Positions 25,910 through 33,516 of a DNA stretch of 64,000 nt are shown here, one piece after another. Both the position numbers and the translations under genes were made by a program. The notes beneath the pieces were generated by a model, which had not been told where the DNA came from, did no database searches, and was given only the letters and a program-made list of their open reading frames with translations. Position 1 is the stretch's first letter, and each line of letters begins with the position of its first letter. Origin of the DNA: Leucobacter tardus (GTDB lineage: Bacteria > Actinomycetota > Actinomycetes > Actinomycetales > Microbacteriaceae); the NCBI RefSeq assembly GCF_017583045.1, contig NZ_JAGFBF010000001.1, positions 1-64,000 of the forward strand, in the 5' to 3' direction.

Positions 25910-27846
25910 GCACCTGGTTATCCCTTGTGCCTCCTCTTGCGGTGGGCATCGGACTGCTTGCGCTCCTTGGCCTCCCTGCAACCTTCGCGCTCAAGCTACG
26001 TGGCTTCGCGATCGCGATCGTGGCGCTGCCGGTCGCCTTCTCGGTGCTTGCGCTAACACCCATTCTGGCCGCACTTTTCAAGCTGCCTTGGGGACCGCTC
26101 GTACCGGTCGCCGTGAGCTTCCTCCTCGCTCTCGTGTTACTCCCATGTCGTCGCTGGCTCGGCGCCAATGCCTCCGGCTCCGCTCGTCCTCACCGCCTCT
26201 CCACCCCCATACTGTCCGCGGCTCTCGGCGGAGCGGCGATTGCGGTCACTCTCGTGATGAGCATGAAGACCGCGGACGCAATCTCTCAGACATATGACGC
26301 GAACTTCCATCTCAATTCCGTTCGCCAGATCCTCGAGACCGGCAATGCGGCACCGTTCGCATTAGACCTCTCCGCCCCCGGCCAGAGCGTCTTCTACCCC
26401 GCTGTTTGGCACGGCTTCGTCGCGCTGATCGCGCAGGTGAGCGGCGCAAGCATCCCTCTGAGTACGAATGCTGCACTCTTCATTGCGTGCTCCGTCGTCT
26501 GGCCCGTCGGAGTAGTAGCGCTCGGGAGAGCAGTTGCAGGCCCGAGCCGTCGAGTGAGTGTGGTCGCCGGCATTGCTGCGGCTGCGTTCCCGAGTTTTCC
26601 TCTGGCTCTCGCCGGTTACGGAGTACTGTATCCGAACCTGCTCTCGACTTGTCTGCTGCCATTCGTGCTTGTCGCGGGGCTTCAGTTACTCGATCTGGGG
26701 TTCGCCAGAAGGAGCGATCCGTTACGGCCGGCACTCCGTTATCTCCTGTTCCTGGGCGCGCTCGGGGCCGCAATTCTCGCCCACCCGAATGCACTTCATG
26801 TCATCCTGCTCTGGGGCGTCTTCCCAGTGGGAGCGGCACTCGTCCGTTACGTCAAGGGACAACCGGGGGGCACCTCGCGCAAGATCATCTCGATCGTGAT
26901 GCTCGTCTTGTACTCCGGACTGCTACTTCTCGCCTGGGTCGCTGGAAGGACGGGCGATAACCCCTGGGAGGGACAGCGTTCCCCTCTTGGGGCCCTCGTC
27001 GATGTGTTCGGGAGCACCCCACGGTTGGAGGGTCATTCTTGGGGCGTGACCATTCTGATCTGCATTGGTGTCGCGCTGACTTGGCGCAAACCAGGCGGCC
27101 GGTGGATGCTCGGAAGTGCGGCAATCCTAGCGATTGCGTTCGTGATCGCTTTCGGCTTCCCGTCTAGCGACTGGAGAACGCTCCTTCTCAGCCCTTGGTA
27201 CAGCGACCCCTGGCGACTGGCTTCATTGGTACCGCTCGGAGCGGTACCCCTCTTAACGATCGGTGGGAGCGCCGTTGTCGCGATCGCACGAGTCGGGGCG
27301 TTGAGGTTCACCCGGATGGAGCAGGATACGGCCTCACACGGAACTAACGTCTTTGCTGCTGTCGTCATTCTCTCTCTACTCGCAGTCACCCAGGGCGCAG
27401 GAGCTTTCGCCGGCGTACAGTACGTCAGCACAAAGTACGAGTTCAGTGACACCTCCCCTCTGTTGAGCCCGGACGAACGCCAGCTCATCGAGCGGTTACC
27501 GGATAGTGTGCCTGAAGGTGAGGTTCTCATTAATAATCCGTGGAACGGAGGAGCACTCGCCTACGCGATTGCAGGGTATGAAGTGCTCGTGCCGCATACG
27601 GGAGGCACCTATGACCCGCGTATCACCGAGATGACCTCGGCGCTCGCAACCGGTACTCCGGAAGCCTGTCGTCTGACACGCGAACTCGATGTTCGGTATC
27701 TACTCGACTTCGGGGACCAGTACGTCTTCGAAGACACGCCTCGAGCGGAACCGTTCGAAGGCATCTCGGCGATCGAGGAATCATCCGTGCTGACAGAGGT
27801 GGATCATGAAGGACCAGCGAAACTTTACGAAGTGACAGGCTGCTGA
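25906..27846 (+). CDS. DUF6541-like polytopic membrane protein (putative GT-C glycosyltransferase)
   Basis: 646 aa with about 12-14 hydrophobic segments. The first extracytoplasmic loop has SQTYDANFHLNSVRQI, whose acidic-His pattern resembles the catalytic loop of GT-C enzymes that use polyprenyl-linked donors. The C-terminal third is soluble (LSPDERQLIERLPDSVP, NNPWNGGALAYA). GTG start within a 4-base overlap with the DUF2304 gene. The trio GT2, DUF2304, GT-C makes sense as donor synthase, helper, and extracellular transferase that decorates the polymer. Acceptor unknown. Confidence 0.78.
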   Translation: MSTWLSLVPPLAVGIGLLALLGLPATFALKLRGFAIAIVALPVAFSVLALTPILAALFKLPWGPLVPVAVSFLLALVLLPCRRWLGANASGSARPHRLSTPILSAALGGAAIAVTLVMSMKTADAISQTYDANFHLNSVRQILETGNAAPFALDLSAPGQSVFYPAVWHGFVALIAQVSGASIPLSTNAALFIACSVVWPVGVVALGRAVAGPSRRVSVVAGIAAAAFPSFPLALAGYGVLYPNLLSTCLLPFVLVAGLQLLDLGFARRSDPLRPALRYLLFLGALGAAILAHPNALHVILLWGVFPVGAALVRYVKGQPGGTSRKIISIVMLVLYSGLLLLAWVAGRTGDNPWEGQRSPLGALVDVFGSTPRLEGHSWGVTILICIGVALTWRKPGGRWMLGSAAILAIAFVIAFGFPSSDWRTLLLSPWYSDPWRLASLVPLGAVPLLTIGGSAVVAIARVGALRFTRMEQDTASHGTNVFAAVVILSLLAVTQGAGAFAGVQYVSTKYEFSDTSPLLSPDERQLIERLPDSVPEGEVLINNPWNGGALAYAIAGYEVLVPHTGGTYDPRITEMTSALATGTPEACRLTRELDVRYLLDFGDQYVFEDTPRAEPFEGISAIEESSVLTEVDHEGPAKLYEVTGC

Positions 27847-27937
27847 TGACTGGGAGCGCTGCAAGACACGTTGTTAGAGCAGGCAATACACTGAGACAGA
27901 TCGAACTGGAGACTGCGCGAGCGGTGAGGATAAAAAT

Positions 27938-28921
27938 ATGAGCATCAAGTACGGCCTGATCGGCCTCGGCATGATGGGGCGGCATCACGCGCGCCTGCTG
28001 CGAGAGGTCGACGGCATCGACCTGATCGCGGTTGCCGACGCGATGGGCGACCCGCACAATGTCGCCGGTGACACCCCGCTGCTCAACTCGGTTCAGGGGC
28101 TCATCGAGGCCGGGGTCGAAGCCGCCGTCGTCGCCGTGCCGACCAAGTTTCATGAGGAGGTCGGGCTCGCACTCGCCGAGGCCGGTGTGCATACACTCAT
28201 CGAAAAGCCCGTCGCGCACTCGCTCGAAGCCGCCACTCGTCTCGTCGACGCGTTCGACGCAGCAGATCGCGTCGCCGCGGTCGGACACGTGGAACGGTTC
28301 AACCCGGCACTCATGAGCCTGCGCGGCCGCATCGCGAACGGTGATCTCGGCGACGTGTACCAGATCCAGACGCGTCGCCAGGGTCCGTTCCCGGTGCGCA
28401 TCGCCGACGTCGGCGTCGTGAAGGATCTCGGCAGTCACGACATCGATCTCACCGCCTGGCTGGCCCAGTCGTCCTACACCTCGGTGTCGGCGCAAACGGC
28501 GTTCCGCAGCGGTCGCGAGCATGAAGACATGGTCGCGATCACCGGCAAGCTCGCGAACGGCACGATGGTCAATCACATCGTCAACTGGCTGACCCCGTTC
28601 AAGGAACGATTGACCGTGGTGACGGGCGAGCGCGGTGCGTACATCGCCGACACGCTCACCGCAGATCTCTCGTTCTTCGAGAACGGCACGACCGAAGGCA
28701 CGTGGGACGCGATGACCGCGTTCCGCGGCGTGAGCGAAGGGACCATCACGCGGTACGCGCTCGACAAGCGCGAACCGCTCAGAAGTGAGCACGAAGCCTT
28801 CCGCGACGCGATCCTCGGCGTCCGGAACGAGGCAGTGACGCTGCGCGAGGGACTGGAAACGCTGCGCGTCGCCGAGTCGGCCATCGAGTCGGCCTCGACG
28901 GGCGAGACGGTGCACCTCTAA
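27938..28921 (+). CDS. Gfo/Idh/MocA family sugar-nucleotide oxidoreductase (WbpB/GnnA-like)
   Basis: 327 aa. N-terminal Rossmann fold (GLIGLGMMGRHHARLL), the EKP motif with the catalytic Lys (89-91), HVERFNPA and GSHDIDL in the substrate domain. Family members relevant here oxidise the C3 hydroxyl of UDP-GlcNAc (GnnA) or UDP-GlcNAcA (WbpB/WlbA), giving the 3-keto sugar that a DegT enzyme aminates. GAGGA lies 7 bases before the ATG. Next to an LpxA-like acyltransferase (28-base gap), which strengthens a 3-amino-sugar role. GC-rich and strongly biased codon use, unlike the gene just upstream. Confidence 0.87.
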   Translation: MSIKYGLIGLGMMGRHHARLLREVDGIDLIAVADAMGDPHNVAGDTPLLNSVQGLIEAGVEAAVVAVPTKFHEEVGLALAEAGVHTLIEKPVAHSLEAATRLVDAFDAADRVAAVGHVERFNPALMSLRGRIANGDLGDVYQIQTRRQGPFPVRIADVGVVKDLGSHDIDLTAWLAQSSYTSVSAQTAFRSGREHEDMVAITGKLANGTMVNHIVNWLTPFKERLTVVTGERGAYIADTLTADLSFFENGTTEGTWDAMTAFRGVSEGTITRYALDKREPLRSEHEAFRDAILGVRNEAVTLREGLETLRVAESAIESASTGETVHL

Positions 28922-28949
28922 CGAGCGCACGAGCGAAGAACGGATACGC

Positions 28950-29696
28950 GTGGAAGACAGTTCACACATCAGCCCGATGGCGATCATCGGCGAGGGCGTC
29001 GACATCGGCGAGAACGTCGCGATCGGGCCGGGCGCAGTCATCCTCGGACCCTGCGTGATCGAAGACGGCGTCTGGATCGGGCCCGGCGCCCAGATCGGCG
29101 CTCCGCCGGAGATGGCGACTCTGCCGCAGAACGCGGCGTGGGCCGGAGACCTGCAGCACGCCGGCGTGCGCGTGCGCGCGGGTGCGGTGATTCGCGAGGG
29201 GGCCGTGATCCACCAGGGCACCTACCGTGAGACCACCGTCGGCGAGCGCAGCTGGGTGCTCAACCGCGCCTACCTGGCGCACGATGTGCTGCTCGGCGAC
29301 GACGCGACCGTCTCAGCCGGTGTGAGCGTCGGCGGGCACTGCGTCATCGGCGATCGGGTGAACATCGGCATGAACGCCGTAGTGCACCAGCGACGATTCA
29401 TCGGCGCCGGATCGATGGTCGGCATGGGCACGCCGGTGACCCGTGATGTGCCGCCGTTCGCCAAGGTGTACGGCACTCCCCCGCGTCTCGCGGGCGTGAA
29501 CCGCGTCGGTGCGAGTCGTTCGGGGCACTCGGACGCCGCCATCGACGCACTCGAGACCGCGTACGCCGCCGGGGACCTGCTGACCGAGTACGAGCGCCGA
29601 GAGGGACCGCTCAACGAGTTCGCGTCCGCGCTCGAGCCCTGGCGTCAGGTTGAAAGGCTTCGCCCCGTGAGTGTGAGCGAGGAGAAGCGCTCGTGA
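28950..29696 (+). CDS. LpxA-like acyl/acetyltransferase
   Basis: 248 aa. The left-handed beta-helix starts at residue 6 (ISPMAIIGEGVDIGENVAIGPGAVI). The second half matches the LpxA family: LAHDVLLGDDATVSAG with a candidate catalytic His111, AVVHQRRFIGAGSMVGMG, and DVPPFAKVYGTPPRLAGVNRVG leading into a short C-terminal helix bundle. LpxA acylates the C3 position of UDP-GlcNAc, or the 3-amino group of UDP-GlcNAc3N made by GnnA/GnnB. A monoderm has no lipid A, so here the enzyme probably N-acetylates or N-acylates a 3-amino sugar. The GTG start lacks a clear Shine-Dalgarno; the stop overlaps the next GTG by 4 bases. Confidence 0.82.
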   Translation: MEDSSHISPMAIIGEGVDIGENVAIGPGAVILGPCVIEDGVWIGPGAQIGAPPEMATLPQNAAWAGDLQHAGVRVRAGAVIREGAVIHQGTYRETTVGERSWVLNRAYLAHDVLLGDDATVSAGVSVGGHCVIGDRVNIGMNAVVHQRRFIGAGSMVGMGTPVTRDVPPFAKVYGTPPRLAGVNRVGASRSGHSDAAIDALETAYAAGDLLTEYERREGPLNEFASALEPWRQVERLRPVSVSEEKRS

Positions 29697-30559
29697 GCTC
29701 GTCATCCGCCCTCAACGACCCCGAGTACCGCACCCCAGGTCGCAGCAGCGGCCTCTTCAGTCTGTTCCGGCAGCGGTACCTGCTATCCCTGCTGATGAGA
29801 AAGGGCACCGCGACTCGCTACTACGGCTCAGCGCTCGGGTGGGTGTGGTCGTACATCCGTCCTGCGGCGCAGTTCCTGATGTACTTCCTGGTGATCGGTG
29901 TCATCCTCGGTCAGAATCGCGGCATCGAACTGTTCCCGATCTACCTCTTCTCGGGCATCGTCGCCGTGAACCTGTTCAGCGAGGTCCTGCGCAACACCAC
30001 GAGTGCGCTCGTTGACAACAAGTCGCTCATCAAGAAGATCTTCATGCCGCGCGAGCTGTTCCCCGTGGCAGCTGTCGGGGTCGGGTTCATCCACTTCCTC
30101 CCGCAAGCGCTGCTCCTGCTGGTGGTGGCGCTGTTCTTCGGGTGGACGCTCGGATGGCTGCAGGTCGTCGCGTTCCTCGGCGGTATCGTGCTGATACTGA
30201 CGTTCTCACTGGGGCTCGGTCTCTTCTTCGGGTCGATCAACGTCGCGTTCCGCGATGCGAAGAACATCGTCGACATCATCCTGATGTTCTCCACGTGGGC
30301 ATCGCCCGTTCTGTACGGGTGGGACATGGTGTACCAGCGCGCGCCGGAATGGCTTTATCACCTGTACATGGTCAATCCGATGACCTCAGCGGTCGAGCTC
30401 TTCCATGATGCGTTCTGGCTGCCCTTGTCGCCGGACTCACCGCGTCCGCCCGACCTCGGCACGCACGTGCTGATCAGCTTCGGCATCGCTATCTTCACGC
30501 TCGTCATCGGGCAGCTCGTCTTCCGGAAGTTGGAGGGTTCCTTTGCCCAGCGACTCTAA
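29693..30559 (+). CDS. ABC-2 type polysaccharide exporter permease (Wzm/TagG-like)
   Basis: 288 aa with six hydrophobic segments after an N-terminal cytoplasmic stretch (LFRQRYLLSLLMRKGTATRYYGSALGWVWSYIRP is the usual amphipathic entry, quoted in part). Family members form the channel that moves undecaprenyl-linked teichoic acids or O-antigens across the membrane. GTG start; the 3' end overlaps the ATPase gene by 17 bases. It pairs with the ATPase at 30543 and lies next to a CDP-glycerol phosphotransferase-like gene, so a wall teichoic-acid-like polymer is a plausible cargo. Confidence 0.9.
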   Translation: MSSSSALNDPEYRTPGRSSGLFSLFRQRYLLSLLMRKGTATRYYGSALGWVWSYIRPAAQFLMYFLVIGVILGQNRGIELFPIYLFSGIVAVNLFSEVLRNTTSALVDNKSLIKKIFMPRELFPVAAVGVGFIHFLPQALLLLVVALFFGWTLGWLQVVAFLGGIVLILTFSLGLGLFFGSINVAFRDAKNIVDIILMFSTWASPVLYGWDMVYQRAPEWLYHLYMVNPMTSAVELFHDAFWLPLSPDSPRPPDLGTHVLISFGIAIFTLVIGQLVFRKLEGSFAQRL

Positions 30560-31685
30560 CCCTGTGTCCTCGACGTCCGAGGAGAAGCCGGCCATCGTGT
30601 TCAGCGATGTGCGCAAGAGCTTCAAGATCAACCACACCCAGTCCTTCAAAGAGACGTTCATCGCATCGTTGAAGCGCAAAGAGCTCTCGACGCACTTCAA
30701 CGCCGTGGACGACGTTTCGTTCGAGGTGCCGCGCGGTCAATCTGTTGCGCTCATGGGACGCAACGGCTCGGGCAAGTCGACGACGCTCAAACTGCTCTCC
30801 GGCGTCCTTCTGCCCGACGGCGGGTGGGTGCGCACCCGTGGCCGCACCGCGGGCCTCATCGAGGTCGGCGCCGGTTTCCACCCCGACCTCACCGGTCGCG
30901 AAAACGTGTATCTGAACGCTGCGATCCTCGGCATGAGCAAAGAAGAGACCGAGGCCCGCTTCGAGCAGATCGTGGAGTTCTCGGAGATCGGCGATTTCAT
31001 CGACACGGAGGTGAAGCGCTACTCGTCGGGTATGTACGCACGTCTCGGGTTCTCGGTCGCGGTGCACACCGAGTTCGAAACGCTGCTGGTCGACGAGGTC
31101 CTCTCCGTCGGCGACGCGCAATTCCGGTTGAAGTGCGAGCAGCGCATGCTCGAGCTCCGCGAGCAGGGCAAGACGATGTTCATCGTCAGCCACGCCGCCG
31201 GCCAGCTGAAGAAGCTCTGCGACCGCGGCATCGTTCTTGAAAAGGGTCGCGTCGTCTTCGACGGTCCGATCGATGAAGCGGTGTTGGCGTTGAACCAGCC
31301 CGAGAAGGCCGACCTCCCCTTTCCTGTGAGCGGACCGATCGGCGATGTCTACTTCGAGCATCGTAGTCGTTACGGTGCTCCCGTGAGCGAGCAGATCCTC
31401 GTGCTAGAAAACGGGGGCGGGCTCTCTCAGGAGTTCGAGAATGGGATCATCACCTCCTATTCAAAGCCAGACGGATCGAGTGAGACGATCGGTCTGACGA
31501 AGGGAATCTTCCTCGCCGCTTACAAGAAGCGAGGCGCAGCGGGGGGCCCGTGGGGGTTCATTGCGGGAGGTCCGTCAGGCAACATCTCGGAAGACGAACC
31601 TCGTTCAATGCCGTTCAGCAATGGCGTAGCCACCTACACCATTGATGACGGTATGAGCTTCTCAAGGACTACAGAGGCGCGCTAA
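30543..31685 (+). CDS. ABC polysaccharide exporter ATPase (Wzt/TagH-like) with C-terminal LGFP-like tail
   Basis: 380 aa, about 120 longer than a bare ATPase. Walker A GRNGSGKST (72-80), signature YSSGM (160-164), Walker B LLVDEVLSVGD (181-191), H-loop IVSHAAGQ. TTG start with GGAGG 6 bases upstream, overlapping the permease gene by 17 bases. The tail (about 262-380) reads YGAPVSEQ, GGGLSQEFENGIIT and AAYKKRGAAGGPWGF, and aligns by eye with the LGFP repeats of the secreted protein at 22281. Wzt proteins in other bacteria carry C-terminal carbohydrate-binding domains that select finished chains; an LGFP-like module could play that role here. The tail's lower-GC codon use differs from the ATPase part, suggesting a late fusion. 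Confidence 0.88.
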   Translation: MPSDSNPVSSTSEEKPAIVFSDVRKSFKINHTQSFKETFIASLKRKELSTHFNAVDDVSFEVPRGQSVALMGRNGSGKSTTLKLLSGVLLPDGGWVRTRGRTAGLIEVGAGFHPDLTGRENVYLNAAILGMSKEETEARFEQIVEFSEIGDFIDTEVKRYSSGMYARLGFSVAVHTEFETLLVDEVLSVGDAQFRLKCEQRMLELREQGKTMFIVSHAAGQLKKLCDRGIVLEKGRVVFDGPIDEAVLALNQPEKADLPFPVSGPIGDVYFEHRSRYGAPVSEQILVLENGGGLSQEFENGIITSYSKPDGSSETIGLTKGIFLAAYKKRGAAGGPWGFIAGGPSGNISEDEPRSMPFSNGVATYTIDDGMSFSRTTEAR

Positions 31686-31703
31686 GCTAACCGGCGCCCT
31701 TCC

Positions 31704-31722
31704 CGCCGCGGCGAGCGCGGCG
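31704..31722. terminator. Short GC hairpin between convergent genes
   Basis: CGCCGCG (31704-31710) pairs with CGCGGCG (31716-31722) around a 5-base loop. It sits in the 51-bp gap between the ATPase and the convergent phosphotransferase gene. Stem short, no U-tract, so only a candidate. Confidence 0.35.
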
Positions 31723-31736
31723 ACCGCGTCACACCG

Positions 31737-33350
31737 TCACTCGCCAAGCAGCACTCGGCGCAGCTCGGTTTGGATGCGTTCGAGGTTTCGACCGTCGTCG
31801 AACTCGTTGATGAGTGCGTACTGCCGTTCGTGCTCGGCCGTGCGGAACACCGCGAGGTCGATGTCGCCGTCTGCGGAGAGTCCGGTGCTGAGCCGATCCC
31901 GCAACCCGACAGAGTCGAACGAGCGGAACCCCACGTATTCGTCGGGCGACGGAATCAGGGGCCCGGTCCGCTGCTCGTAGGCGGCGAGGTCGGGCTGGTA
32001 GAAGAGCACCGCTGATCCCCGGTAGAACGCGTTGTAGGCGACCGACGAGTAGTCCGTGATGAGCAGCTTCGTGTCGGTGAGCGCGTCCGCGACCGAGCCG
32101 GCCCACAGGTCGGGAGCGAGCTCGGTCGTGGCGAGCTGCTCGGCGACCTTGGGGTGCGGCACGAGCCGGATCTGCGCAGACGGAGCCACTGTGCGGATCG
32201 CGTCGACCGTCTCGCGCATGACCAGCACGTAGGTCGTCCCCGAGAAGTCGTTCACCGTCTCGTCCTCGGCACGCCACGTGGGCATCACGGTGATCACGTT
32301 CGCCGTCGCCGGACCGATGGTGCCCGGCTGGAGCAGGCCGAACTGTCCGAGCCCCGTGACCAGCACCTGGTCGGGCGCCAGCCCGAGATCCCGAACGATC
32401 ACGTCTTTCTCTTTCGCGCTGCTCGCGACGATGAACGCCGACTCGCCCTCGCGACCGTGACCGAAGGGTGAATGCGACAGATTCTTGAGATAGATGATGC
32501 CGTGCTGCAGGAAGACGTACGGGGTCGTGTAGACGCGGCGGCGCAACCACCCGTTGTTCGACCGCAGCAGGTTCAGATGGGTCGGAATCTCAGTACCGAC
32601 ATAGGTGTCAGCGCGATAGATCGCCCAGTAGTAGCGCCAGCTGAACTTCCGGATCGCGTGCGGGTGACGCAGCACGCGGGCGGCATCGGGACTCGACGCG
32701 TCGATGACGAAGAAGCTGTGGGGCGCGCGCTGCTGGAACTCCGTGAAGAGTTCGAACGCGCCCTCGTCGGCGTGCGCGGCGAACTTCTCGTAGAAGACGG
32801 TCACGCTTCGGCGCCCGGCGCGACGAGCGGCGCCCGTCGCGAGTGACAGCACTGCGGAGACGAGCCAGGATTCCCGCAGCCGGAACCGCACGGTGCGCTC
32901 GATCGGCACCATCGGTCGTCGCACGAAGACGAGCAGGTCTTTCGCGGTGCGACGCAGGTGCTCGGCCGAACCGCCACGGAACCGTGGCGAGACCGGCGCA
33001 TAGTTCAGGCGCGGCTGACGTTCGGAATCCCGGCGCGGGTACCTGACACCGCGACGCTTGCGCCCCTCGCCGGTCTGCACGGTGAATCGCACCCGGTGGT
33101 TCGCCTCGCCGTCGTTCCCGTCAGGCAGCGGCAACCGCAGGAGGTGGATGCAGCGCAGCAGCGCGAGGGGAGACTTCGGCTGACGCGAGGCTGCCAGCAC
33201 ATCGATCGTCTGCCCGGGCGCCGAATCGCCGACCGCGACACTGACCGTCGCGGGTGATTCCGACCGCTGTCGATGGTCGTAGGCGTACAGGAGCACCCAG
33301 AGCCGATCCCCGATCAGTCGCGCCCACAGCGCACGATGCCGGAGAGTCAT
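31737..33350 (-). CDS. CDP-glycerol glycerophosphotransferase family protein (TagB/TagF-like)
   Basis: 537 aa. Residues 1 to about 130 are Arg-rich and unlike the family core. From about 150 onward come the TagF-type motifs: VFYEKFAAHADEGA, YVGTEIPTHLNL, VFLQHGIIYLKNL with the conserved His, PTWRAEDE, RLVPHPK and ITDYSSVAYNAFYRGSAVLFYQPD near the end. These enzymes transfer poly-ol phosphates from CDP-linked donors, giving phosphodiester-linked teichoic acids. ATG 33350 is preceded by GGAGG; longer frames have no such signal. It is convergent with the exporter genes and divergent from the Stealth gene, so the glycopolymer probably contains glycerol- or other polyol-phosphate. Confidence 0.87.
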   Translation of the reverse strand: MTLRHRALWARLIGDRLWVLLYAYDHRQRSESPATVSVAVGDSAPGQTIDVLAASRQPKSPLALLRCIHLLRLPLPDGNDGEANHRVRFTVQTGEGRKRRGVRYPRRDSERQPRLNYAPVSPRFRGGSAEHLRRTAKDLLVFVRRPMVPIERTVRFRLRESWLVSAVLSLATGAARRAGRRSVTVFYEKFAAHADEGAFELFTEFQQRAPHSFFVIDASSPDAARVLRHPHAIRKFSWRYYWAIYRADTYVGTEIPTHLNLLRSNNGWLRRRVYTTPYVFLQHGIIYLKNLSHSPFGHGREGESAFIVASSAKEKDVIVRDLGLAPDQVLVTGLGQFGLLQPGTIGPATANVITVMPTWRAEDETVNDFSGTTYVLVMRETVDAIRTVAPSAQIRLVPHPKVAEQLATTELAPDLWAGSVADALTDTKLLITDYSSVAYNAFYRGSAVLFYQPDLAAYEQRTGPLIPSPDEYVGFRSFDSVGLRDRLSTGLSADGDIDLAVFRTAEHERQYALINEFDDGRNLERIQTELRRVLLGE

Positions 33351-33516
33351 ACGCACCCGCCTCCGCAGTTGGTTCTCGGCCGGGGTCGCGCACTCCGCGA
33401 CCCGTGATCTCCGCCCTCCAGTGTAGTCGGCTGCCCTTGAGGTTCGGTCGAGGCGGGCGTGAGATGCTGGAATGCAAGAGGCCAGCTGTGAGACTCGATC
33501 GAAGGACGCCGAACCG

